A DNA stretch of 64,000 bases, taken from Allantophomopsis cytisporea. Its lineage: Eukaryota > Ascomycota > Leotiomycetes > Phacidiales > Phacidiaceae. The stretch lies in the NCBI GenBank assembly GCA_024752435.1, contig CP103031.1, positions 1,236,001 to 1,300,000 of the forward strand, written 5' to 3'. The notes beneath the pieces are model-generated. The model searched no databases, was not told the DNA's origin, and saw nothing but the letters and a program-made list of their open reading frames with translations. How positions within the stretch are numbered: the stretch's first letter is position 1; the number at the start of each line of letters is the position of its first letter. Made by a program: the position numbers and the translations under genes. Below, in pieces: positions 13,105 to 24,017 of this stretch.

Positions 13105-14610
13105 ATGGCAAAGATTCCTGTGTGGTTAGATAGTGACCCAGGTAAGTTGCTTCACTGCTCGAGAATCTAATATTACCTAACAATGATGTAGGCCACGACG
13201 TAAGTCCAACGTGCTTCGATTTTTACTCTTTTCCATATCGTATTCTATTCTTGGGCCTCCTTGCTCTAATACTTCGAGGTCCTCAGTCACGCACATCACT
13301 GGCCACGTGTTCTTCGATGAGCCATTGGGTTACATGTTGATTCCCCACTCTTCATGATATGTCGATGATTCATACACAGGCGCCCTGGTTTTGGATGAAT
13401 CGTCTGTTGAGGAAACGCTTAAGCGCTGTACTAACTCAGGATTTAGGATGCCTTTGCAATTCTTTTTGCAGCTCACCACCCTAATATCGAGCTCCTGGGA
13501 GTTTCCACGGTTCACGGCAACAGTTCCATCGCGAACACAACAAAAAATGCTGGTAGCATCTTGACTGCTATTGGTAGACCTGATATACCAGTATATCAAG
13601 GCTCAGCAGAGGGGATGAGTAGGCCAGCAGTTCACGCCCCCGATATTCATGGTGAGTGCCTTTCTGTTCTTCTCGTTCTCCAATACCACATCAACCACAT
13701 CCTTCTATCTTTGGGTTCAGTTGACAATGATGCTTGGAGTATGCTCTGTATCTAACCATCCATAGGCGAGTCCGGAATTGAGGGTACATCACTCCTCCCA
13801 GCCCCAGCTCTTCCAGCTATCAAGGACGGCAACACAATAGACGTCATAGCTCAAGCTCTCCTAGCTACTGCCCCAAAGACCGCATGGCTCGTAGCAGTAG
13901 GAGCCTTGACCAACATCGGGCACCTCCTGGTCTCTTATCCCGCAATTGCTGAACATGTAGCTGGGCTCAGCATCATGGGTGGCGCTATTGGCTCCGAGTT
14001 TACATCCGCGCCCCTGGGTAAAGTGGATGACCGCGAGCGTTTTGGAAACTACACCGCATTCGCAGAGTTTAATATCCTCTGCGACCCCGAGGCTGCAGCA
14101 CTAGTTTTTACTAATGATGTACTGGCTGCTAAGACTGTCTTGATCCCACTGGATGTGACGCATCAGGTGCTTGCCGATAAGGATGTGCAGGCACTACTTA
14201 AAGGAAAGGAGACGACGAAAATGCGAACTATGTTTTTGGAGCTGTTAAACTTCTTTGCTTCTACTTATGCTGAAGTATTTGGCATTGTTGAAGGGCCGCC
14301 ACTCCATGATCCACTAGCTGTTGCTGTAGTTCTCGACGGAATTGCGGATGTGGAGGTTCCGTTTTATGATTTTAAGGGCCAGGGGCAGAGGGAGAGATAT
14401 CATGTTGAGGTCATCACCGATGGCACTCACGAAGAAGCACTAAGTGGCATGACGCAGACTGGGAGGACGATTGCTACTTTGCTGCAACCTGGGCAGGAGG
14501 GAGTCAAGATTCCTAGAGGCCTGAATGTTGCGAGGTTTTGGCAGTTGGTGGAGGAGTGTATGACGAGTGCCGATAAGACGAATGCGAAGAATGCCAATGC
14601 AGCGAAGTAG
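13105..14610 (+). CDS. Inosine/uridine-preferring nucleoside hydrolase
   Basis: Four exons (13105..13141, 13192..13199, 13447..13651, 13766..14610) encode 364 residues. The diagnostic N-terminal motif DSDPGHDDAFAI (Asp9, Asp11, Asp15, Asp16) binds the catalytic Ca2+ ion in the IUNH fold. It is split over three exons, one of only 8 nt. The family hydrolyses the N-glycosidic bond of ribonucleosides in salvage, releasing base and ribose. Later family blocks include GALTNIG, a GG-containing loop and a C-terminal region with DPLAVAVVLD that supplies the last metal ligand. No signal peptide, so probably cytosolic. Intron 2 is long (247 nt) and ends TACTAACTCAGGATTTAG, a perfect branch site with two possible acceptors; only the second keeps the motif intact. 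Substrate specificity cannot be read from sequence. Confidence 0.88.
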
Positions 14611-14885
14611 ATAATGATACATAACTTAATCGGTAGATACCCCGAAGCTAGATCTGCGTTTGATTTAACGGTTCAATTCTCTACGAATATACTGAACTAC
14701 TACAATATGAGCTCACTGAGCATTCTTAGTTCTGATACCTCGTCTCATATGAAGAGCCGCTTCCCATACACTCCAAAACGCTAGGCTTAAACAAGCCTCC
14801 CAACCGAATCTAAACATTACTATAGAGGTTCATGTATAGTCAGCTATATCCATGATACCAAAGTCTGTACAATCCTATCTGTTGC

Positions 14886-17800
14886 CTATGCAAAGGCCAC
14901 AGTCTTCTTCTTCTTGCTCTTCGTCTTCGGCATCTCTGCCACAGCCTTACCCTTTCCCTTCCTATCCATTGTGGTAGTTGGGCTTGGTGGCTCACGTACA
15001 ATATCAGCATTCGGGTCGTGAATGCCATGTACGAAGCCAGCCTCTTTTCCAAATACGAGCTGAGGTTTCGTCAGTGCAGCCATTTGCTGCGGACCAGGGA
15101 TCTTAGAATTTGATAAGGGTAGGAACTTGGAGTTCCGGATGTAATCGTACATAGCCTGGTCATCAAGGAGAGTCTTGCACTTTTGATGTTCTTCACTACT
15201 CATCTTTTTTCTCCGCTCAATGATCTTTTCCTCGATAGTTCCTTTCAAAATCAAAGTTTCGACGAAGACAGGCCTATTCTGGCCAATTCGGTGGGCACGT
15301 TTCACTGCTTGAGCTTCGACCTGAGGGTTGAAGCATGGATTCACAAAGTATATCCTAGATGCGGCTGAAATGTTCAAACCGAAGGCCGCTTGACTGATGT
15401 CCATGAGAAGTACTCGGAACTTCTCGGTCTCATTGAATGTGACTATGTAACGAGCTCGAAGTTCTGTTTTGAGGTCTGTAGCGTAGATCAAATGTTCGAT
15501 ATTCAGAGCCTCAAGAGCTTGCGCTATGTAATAAGCAACATTGTCAGCTTCATAGAAGATGATTATCTTCTCTTCCTTATTCAACTTTGTGATCTGATCA
15601 AGAAGATAAGATAATTTCGCAGATGCTGTAGAGACCATTATTGTTAGCGCAACTGGATGATCAGGATCGAGGCTATTCTCTTTGTCTGATGAGCGAGCCT
15701 TGCTATGCTGACCGCTCATAGCTCTGCTCTCTGGTGTGGATGAGGTAACAGCCACTGCCTGATTGTTTCTCTCGTCCTGAGATCTATCAAGAAAGGTATG
15801 TGCATCCGTGGACTCATTCGATAAACGTCGATCAATGTCAGAAAGTGATATAAATTCAGAGATGGTAGACTCTCCGTTGATAGGAGTAGACTCTCCCGTT
15901 GTCTGTAGGTTCAGCAAGGAGTCTCGTCGAACCGCGGAGGCCTTGGAAATTGATTCGTAATGCTTTCGAGAACCTGAGGCCCCTCCAAGAGATACGCCCC
16001 CCGCAAGTCTCTTCGCACGGTCTTGATCCTTTTGCAGTTTCGCGATCTTTGTGGCCTTTGATGCGGGCTGCTGCCACTTGGGCTCTGGGGCCGTAGCAGC
16101 GACCGCGACATCCATCGCGAGATTTCCAGCTAGAGCAAGATTTCCAATGAGGTCGTCATCCCAATTACCAAAGCGAATGAACTTTTGGGCAGCACGAAGC
16201 TGGGTTATACCAAAGAGAGTTGGGTTGTTTCCACGGTTGTCGAGAGCCCAGCTCTTGCGTGCACTGTGGAAAAACTGGTTCTCAAGATAGATGGGCATCT
16301 CGTGAAATCGCATTGCTGCGTCAGCAATATAGTTCTCTGCAACAATTTCACCAGTCTTAATTGCCAGTTCTAGATTGGCTCTGTCTTCCTGACTGATTGG
16401 AATCGTTCCTTCTCTCAAGAAGCCTTCAGCGATTTCAATAGTTGCCTTGATACTGTCTTTTGTAAATCCACACCAGAAGAAGGAGGCTTGTCGAAGATTC
16501 GATACCAGCTCAGACAGAGCCTTACGTTGAGTTGGGTGAAAGAGATAATCGGCATCCTTTCGCTCAGAAGTAACAGCATTGCAGGTAATCATAAGAGAGA
16601 ACAAGTTGATTGAGATCTTGTCTTGTAGCGAGCCTTCCAGGTGGACCAGCTTCTGGTGCAATGGTGGAAGCTTAACATCTTCAGACACATCCTCTGGACG
16701 ATGGCGGATTATCATTGCTTCTAGGGTCGTTCTAAGACAATCCATGTTACCATGGCTTCTAGGACCATGTCGAGGCAACATAACATATTCAGCCCATGAT
16801 GCAGGATCCTGGTAACGGCCATTAGACCACGGTCGAGCTTTCAGATAGACAACTGCGATGTTTCCTAACTTCTCAAGATCTCGTCGTTCTTGTTCGACAT
16901 AGCTCTCTGAGAGGTGCTGATCGACCTGGCCATTATTATTTGTCGCTAAACTTACGTCCGATCCATACAAGCCTTGCGTTGGCGTACCAGAAATGACCCA
17001 TCGAGCGGACACCTGTATAGAATCAATAACTATGAAGGCGTTCGACTTTGAAGACTTGGTTGAGTTTCCCATAGTATGGCCCTCATCCGTGATCAGTCGC
17101 TTGAAATGTAGATCGTGCAGTGGGGATCGATAAACTTGATCTGCATCGAAGCAGGTGCAATCTCTCGTTCTGGTAGCACCAATGTATGGACAATGGCATC
17201 CTGCGCTAGGAGCACGTCTACCAAGAGAGTCAGCGCCAGATTTGTGTTCTTGGTCGAATCTCTGTCGAGAGAATAGAATGATGTCATAGTCGGTCAGTTC
17301 TTCAGCTGGTGGAAGTGGCTTCTTCGAAGACTTCATAACCAGAACTTTGAGCCCATTGGTATGCTTCTTGATCTCATGCAACCACTGTTGAACAAGGTTG
17401 GGTGGTACAACTACCAGGGTTGCTGTACTTAGCCAGACCTTTTGAGGAGGCAGATATATTGGCTTACGACTGGCTCGTCGTGGGGCTGGAGCAGGGATGA
17501 GGTAGTAACCTGCACCTTTATGCAGAGCCTCACGGCACTTCTCATACCACTCTCCTTTCTGGTTCTCAAGTTGCTGTAATTCAGTTTTCCAAGGCCAACC
17601 ATGACGCCCAATAGCAGCAGCAGCCATATCTAAAAGAGTTCCAACCTTCGGTCGACGAGTATCAACATCTACCGAGTACTCGATAGGTGCATGTGATGAG
17701 TGATCACGAGTTGCTAGGATCAGTGTAAGACATATGAGTGTCTTGCCCAAACCCATAGTCTCGGCACAGATACCACCACGAGCTCCCTCATAAGTTCTTG

Positions 17801-18797
17801 GCTCTCGAAGACAGCTACCTGCAGCGGAGTCAAGATACCAAGCCTGTCCCAATACATCCTCGACCCTTTTCAATCTCGGATCTAGAGTTTGGGCTGGTTG
17901 TGCTTCTCGCTGTACCATCATTGCCGCCGACCTTCTCTGATAAGAGAACAGTTCCGTCGTGAGACCATCGACATCACCGCTCACTATCCGGTCCATAGCC
18001 TCTTGGGCATGGACATCCTGAACAATTTCTGGGTCAGGTGCCGGTGAAGGCAAGGTGTTGAATACTTGAAAAAGAGTGATACTATCCATGTCACTGCTTG
18101 TACCCGTATGAACAAATTTGGTAGGTGTGTCTGAACACCAATTTCCATCCCACGTGGACTTTGAAGCATCTAGACGAGTCAAAAGATATCGAAGATGTGC
18201 TCGGAGAGTCCCATTATTCCTGTCAATTGTACTTCGGCCAACATCATCTGGCAAGACATATATTCGAATTTGCGCAGAATCCGAGTATTGGAAATTTACC
18301 TTTGCCTGTGTCCGGATCCATCTTGCCTGCAACAATGCCCTTAGCCCGTCTCCAGCTCCATGTCCTGCTTCCGACTCATAACAAGCAACCAACTCCTTGA
18401 AAAAGTTCGTTGAATCGATGGCGCCGCTTGGGTCTGGAATATCCCACTCATCGAAAAAAATCCAATTGTTACTAGCGATTGAATCATCCCGCTTGATGCG
18501 AAGGCAGCCTACCGGTATGTATTTCTCAATATCGACCACAGCGCCACCAAAGGAACTGTTTGAAGAAGACGATGTCGGTCGGTCGTTTACTGAAGACTGT
18601 CCGGACTCAAGTTCACTTGACGAAGGACCCGGTTGGTCGTATGAAAATGGAAGACGATGGTTCTGTGAGATAAACCGTTAGACTGGGTGGACAAATGTGG
18701 GACCTAGCATTGTTACCTGAACGTTCGAGCTTGATGCAAGCCTTTGTCGTTTTACAGGTCTTCCCGTGTACGCTATATCTATGGAGCGGCTCCCCAT
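14886..18797 (-). CDS. SNF2-family DNA-dependent ATPase with DEGH box
   Basis: Exons 18717..18797 and 14886..18662 (on the minus strand) encode 1285 residues. The first exon gives MGSRSIDIAYTGRPVKRQRL, with a basic nuclear-signal-like patch. The SNF2 ATPase core has Walker A MGLGKT (residues about 330-335), DEGH in place of DEAH (about 553-556), SGTPTQG (motif III), and a C-terminal helicase lobe with FGLNISAASRIYFVNPCFNP and QAVKRAHRIGQ. Between the lobes lies a long insert, including a Ser/Thr-rich low-complexity stretch. No RING finger is visible, which argues against Rad5/HLTF. It probably remodels chromatin or DNA-protein complexes in the nucleus. The long frame would start at a GTG; the upstream exon with an ATG and in-phase GT-AG intron (18663..18716) resolves this. 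Confidence 0.85.
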
Positions 18798-19749
18798 GTT
18801 GAAATTGTAGTGCTATTCCTATCGGTACATTCCAAAGAAAATGGCAGTGAAGGCTAGGCAGCAGCAGCTTAGATATATCAAGAGCAGCGACTTGGTGCTG
18901 CCAATAGGCTCAGCCGGTGAAGACAAGAGACAGGAGACCAATTTATTGAAACGAACACCTTGCGATTTCAGTAGATATTATTTCTGCCTTCGAATGTCAG
19001 CGTTGTGATAAGGTGAAAGTCAATCGATGGACAACCCTCTGAAAATAGGTGGTCTTCAGATTCCGCATAAATAGAAGGGGAACTCTAATTGAACATCATT
19101 CACAGATTGGTCTGGAGTCCTCGGAACACTAATGGAGAGTATCTTAAGTCTTTGATTATTTTGGTAATGCAGTCTTTATGCCGAACGATGATTGCCAATA
19201 TGAAAATGGAGAATGGCGGGTACGATTTTGGAAGTGCGAGATGAAAGATGTCCGAGCTACTAAGGTATTCTGCCGAGGCTATTGGGTCTAGCTCAAGGCG
19301 GTGAGGTTGATAAGATAACGCGACAAAGGTGCCTGGCGAGATCACGTGTCAGCATTAGAGTAGCAGCTGAATGGAGCAGTCAGTAAGGATGCGCAGTAAT
19401 ATCATTCATCAAGAAAATGAGTGTATGATGTTTCTATATGTAGAGAGTGTATGAGAACAATCATCTCAATCAATTCAATTATATTTATATCTTCTGCTGG
19501 TGTGCTAACAGATCACAATTTCATTACTGCGTAAGCTTTGCGTTTGCATACATTCTACGTATGATTATATAATGTCATTTCATTCATCTTCCACAACACA
19601 ATCCAAGCGGACGTAGATGATTCATTTCAAATCAATGCTATCTTCAAACGACGCCTCAAACTCCCAGCCTTTTGTCCACGCAATGCAATGAATGCAAATC
19701 CAGCCGTCGCCACGCTAAACCGCAAACCAATGATCCAATCAACTAATAG
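18798..19749. other. Intergenic region SNF2 gene / cullin-3
   Basis: About 950 bp holding the SNF2 gene promoter and the 3' flank of cullin-3. Several short open frames exist but none shows domain-like sequence or consistent splicing. Confidence 0.45.
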
Positions 19750-22667
19750 CTAAGCTAAGTATCTGTAAGTCGGCGTCGCAGCCTCCTCTGCACGTTCGAG
19801 ATACTCCCTTTCTATAAGACTCTCCACGCGCTTCTTTACCATGGTAACATCAGGCTTGAAACGGCTGGAGAGTTGCGATATGACCTCTGAGAAGAGAGCG
19901 GAGTGTGCCAATTCCTTGCGTTGTCTAGAAAGTTGTAAGTATATTGTAAGGAAGGAGAGGTTGCTTGAACTACATACTTCATAATGCGAACAATGCAAGC
20001 TTCAATGACACCACCTCTAGATACATCGTTTCTCGATTCCGTATCCTTACGCTCCTCTTCGCCTTCAACTTTGTTGATGGCAGTAATGGTTGGAGCTTTG
20101 ATCTTGACAGCTTTGCTAGTGAAAGCTTCGTTGAAGAAAAACTTATCACCGGGCTTGATCTGCTTAGTGGCAGGCTCTTTTGTAAGAACACGTGCCTTGG
20201 GAAGAATGGCAAGCGTTGTAAGGACATGGACAAGGTTGGCTGGGGGGATTAAAGTTCGTTGCTGGATCTCCTCGAAGGAAAGGAACTTTTCCGGACCGAG
20301 GTCATTGAATAGGAGTAGGACAACCATGCCAAAAGTAGTAACATTGAGCTCATGACGTCGTTCTCTACCAAGAATACCCTCCTTGCCCGGAATTTTTGGG
20401 AAGATACAACGCAAATCTGCTGTGCCAGTGAATCCAAGCCACGAGAGCTGTCTTCCATTACGTTCCTTGAGGTAAAATTTCGTGAAGCTGTCTTGCAAGG
20501 TTTTAATCTCAGCAGGCCACGTGATCGACTGGCTTGTACCGTCGTCTGCCCTGGATGATGCACCACCCATTGACTCCATCGGCCAAAAGTTACTCGTCAG
20601 AACGCTGACGCCGAGATCTATCTGCTTCTTGTCTTGGTCTCCGAGCGATTGTACATATGTGCGATAACCAGCTGTCAAGTCATCTGATAATGCCATGTCC
20701 TTGAACATTCCTTCAAGTTTCGTCGTGAAGTAGTTTCCGATCTCTTGTTTCATCCTTGAAATCATTTGGCGCTCAACGTCTGCGCTCTCCGACTTTCCAT
20801 GAAGCAAACGACGAGCCAGATGCTTTTTGTAGTAGCGCTCGAACATATCCTTATCTTGAATATATCTGAGTAAAGTGACAGCTTTATCGAGAACTGCATC
20901 AACCTCGGCCTCAGTCTTGCCCTTGATACCACGCTTCAGGTTCTCGTCGATAAATAGAGATACATATTCTGATGATCTCGGGAAAAGGTTGATGAAGTCT
21001 GCAAAGCTCTTAGTAAGTGCGGTTTGTAGGACGAGATCCTCTTTGAAGCATATCTTCCACATGTTGTCGAATTTGTCTTTTAATGCTAATACTTCATCAA
21101 CCCATTGTATTGCAGCAGCAGTCTGCTGGGCTTGCGCATTCATTGTTGGGACCTTTACTTTCTCAGCACCATCTTCCTTGGAGTCTTGACCGGTGGTTAC
21201 CGGCTTCGAAGTAAATTTCGTGGCTGCAATTGTCTTATTGATCTCAGAACCCATCTCGACAACACGATCTTGTAAGGCTTTCTTCAACAGTCCTTTTTGA
21301 GCGTCGATACGTGTAATGTGTAGATATAGCAAAGTAAGGTCATCATATCTATCATTTTCGATCATAGCCCTGATTCCACTACCTTCCATTGCCATGAAGT
21401 CAGCGAAATGGGTCTGTATCAGCTCAGTTTCGACAACACGCGCAATTTTTTGATCTGAGAGCTGAGAAATTGTAGTCCGGCAGCGGTCATCCTCTTCTAC
21501 TAGGCGCTTGGCAGTCTGACGAAGCCATGTACTTGCATCTGACTCGCGGAGCAGAGTTCTACACTCCTTCTTGTAGAACTCCTCGCTAGCAAGTAGGAAC
21601 GCAGGCTCAAAGACGGTAGTGTACAGTTTTTCGTTTTCATTCTCTTCATCAGTCTCATATAAACCCTCCAGCATATACACACAAGATCGTATGAGATGCT
21701 TATCGATGACGTCTCCTTGTCGTTCCATGTGGATATGATCGAGAAGAACAGAGTTCAGAATATCAAATGTGATCAATTGGGTATCAGTGCTGTCAAGCTT
21801 CGATCGGAGGATGTGATTGCGAAATAGACCCATTGTAGCCGTGAATATTGATGGCCTCTTGTGATCCGCGCAATACACTCTGTCCATGTACATCAGAACA
21901 TCTGTAATCATGTTCATGCATAGGTTGTGATCCTCCCACGATTCCTTAAGTCCCTTCAAGAATTTTTCTCCTGTGATTCTTCTCTCGTTGGCTGTGGTAC
22001 CTGGAACCCCACCCACAGCTATCGCAACCAAGTTGCTTGTAATGAGGTTGTGCATACGAGGCATCACTTCAGTAGCGAACCATTGTTCTTCGTATTCTTT
22101 GACTTTGTCGTAGAGATCATCGCCACGCTTCTTGAGCACAATCTTGTACGAAGCTCTGTACAGCTCTTCGAAAGAAAGCTTGGATGCATTTTTGGTGTGG
22201 ATTTCGCGCAGAGCGTTTTGGAGCATATTCCACATCGTATCGAAATCATTTTGGTCGCCAGCGCCGCGAACACCACTCAATATATTCTAAGTGATTGTTA
22301 GTCTCTGTTGCCAAACATAGGAACTAACCAAGATGAGCAAATGTATCTATATTTGTCTGCATTTTGTATCACCTATAGTGATAAACTTGATGCGGGCAGC
22401 TTCTTCCAGAAACTGTCTATAAAATCTACCCTTGTCCTACAAGCACAGCTATGCAGTTGCTTGTAGTCGACTGGAGCCCGAGACCAAAACAGCACGCCAT
22501 ATAATTCCTCTATATTCATGAAGCGCCAAGATTTATCACGAAGTCATTTGCAGGTAGGTATGGAGTATGACTCTTCGAGATCTTGTTCTTGCTGGGGCAA
22601 ATAGGCGGAACAGACTCACTCTTCTTGGAGGTCTGATTTTTCCTCTACCACCTCGTCCTGAAATCAT
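19750..22667 (-). CDS. Cullin-3, scaffold of BTB-type ubiquitin ligases
   Basis: Exons 22620..22667, 19978..22286 and 19750..19924 (minus strand) encode 843 residues. The short first exon gives MISGRGGRGKIRPPRR, the N-terminal KIRPP element typical of Cul3. The N-terminal cullin repeats follow (ALREIHTKNASKLSFEELYR, then YKIVLKKRGDDLY), then the cullin homology domain that binds Rbx1. The C-terminal winged helix ends YLERAEEAATPTYRYLA, the universal cullin tail. The neddylation lysine in IVRIMKQRK is residue 786, and its codon is split by the last intron (19925..19977). Cul3 bridges BTB-domain substrate receptors to the RING protein. The first intron (333 nt) is long, so an extra small exon cannot be excluded. 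Without exon 1 the frame would begin at a non-ATG codon. Confidence 0.9.
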
Positions 22668-23150
22668 CTTGGCGTTTTATCCAACTCTTTCCACCCAGCA
22701 TATAAGCTAGGTGTCTTGTTGGTGCTGTTGTGCGTTTGGGCAACTTCGACTTCGGTTTGTAAGGTAAGATATCGAGACTATCGCAAGGCGGGGTGTTCCG
22801 GACTTCTGGGAGATGCCATGCACGCTAGAATTGTCGCATCAAGACGGAACAATCGCTAGAGTATAATTGAGAGATGTAGGAGTGCCCGGCAGCTTATTTT
22901 TGCCAATGGGTTGCACAGGAAAGAAAGTTGGAAGTGATACAAGCTGGTAGTGATATGGTAGGGCATTTCGAAGAATGTTCGGACTAACCTTTCTCCTTCG
23001 CCGCTCGGTTGAGCGGCCGCTAGCGTAATAAATTTATCGTTATCCGCCCGAGGGTCGTCATAAGCTGGCACAAGCACTGACAATGATCGCGCATTGTGAT
23101 TCCTTGCCGTTCGTCAGTGAGTTTTCCAAAAGCAAGTAACAGATTCAAAC
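22668..23150. promoter_or_regulatory. Divergent promoter region cullin-3 / DNL zinc finger gene
   Basis: 483 bp between divergent start codons. It carries a NotI-like GCGGCCGC near 23014 but no clear core promoter element. Confidence 0.45.
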
Positions 23151-23739
23151 ATGCAGTCTTTCAGAAACACCACACCAACTTTTGCTAGGATATCTGGACG
23201 TTTTTTGTATAGAATACCAAGAACGCCACAGCCATGGCTCAGCAAACCAATTACCAGAGCTCTGCATTACCGCGCATCGCCAATCCTTCACGAAAATCAA
23301 CCCCATAAGTCGAGATTATATGCGCCGGCGGAAGAAGGCGAAGAACAACAGCCAAAGCCACCAAGGGAGCCGGAGCCATCCTACGAGATCACTTTCACCT
23401 GTGTGCCGTGCTCCACAAGATCAACACATCGTATCACAAAGCAAGGATATCATAACGGCTCAGTCCTAATCCAATGCCCGGGTTGCCAGAATAGACATGT
23501 CATCAGCGATAATCTAAATGTAAGTTTAGGACACTTTAATGATGCCTGTAGAAACTAACTTGTTGCCAAAGATATTCGGCAATGAAGTTGTCAATATCGA
23601 AGGTATTATGCAGGCAAACGGAGAGTTGGTGAAAAAGGGAACACTGAGTGAGGACGGGGATCTTGAGTTTTGGGACGATGGCACAACTAAAGAGCGAGAG
23701 AAAAAGGCAGCTGGTGAGGAGAAGAAAGGCATTGAGTAG
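23151..23739 (+). CDS. Mitochondrial DNL-type zinc finger protein (Zim17/Hep1/Tim15)
   Basis: Exons 23151..23519 and 23572..23739 encode 178 residues. The N terminus is rich in Arg, Ser and Thr without acidic residues for 45 residues, as in a mitochondrial presequence. The zinc finger uses Cys84/Cys87 (CVPC) and Cys109/Cys112 (CPGC), followed by the family-defining DNL at 120-122, which is immediately followed by the intron. Zim17/Hep1 keeps mitochondrial Hsp70 soluble and supports protein import and Fe-S biogenesis in the matrix (family knowledge). The C-terminal 55 residues are charged and probably disordered. Skipping the intron would truncate the protein just after DNLN, so splicing is needed to complete the domain. 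Confidence 0.9.
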
Positions 23740-24017
23740 AAGCGGGATGATCAACATTGATTGAAGCCAAAAACAAATACAAAAAAGAGACCTTAGGATG
23801 TAAAATAGCACTGTTCCGTGTCAGCGATGCTGCGGGAAGTGTTGTACAAAAGGTTCATATAAAGCGAAGGGATCACGCTGCCACTTGTAAGATAGAAAGA
23901 TACCAAAAGCTGTATTATACGCCTGGAAAAGGCTCCACCTTTTAAATTTTATACCACTAACTCCTCCAATATGCAATCATTTAAACGCCAGAACCATATC
24001 GCCCAACATCATGAAAA

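Noticed and set aside
22320..22375. Possible extra cullin-3 exon starting MQTNIDTFAHL on the minus strand
   Set aside because: Its donor leaves phase 1, which does not fit the acceptor at 22286 that needs phase 0.
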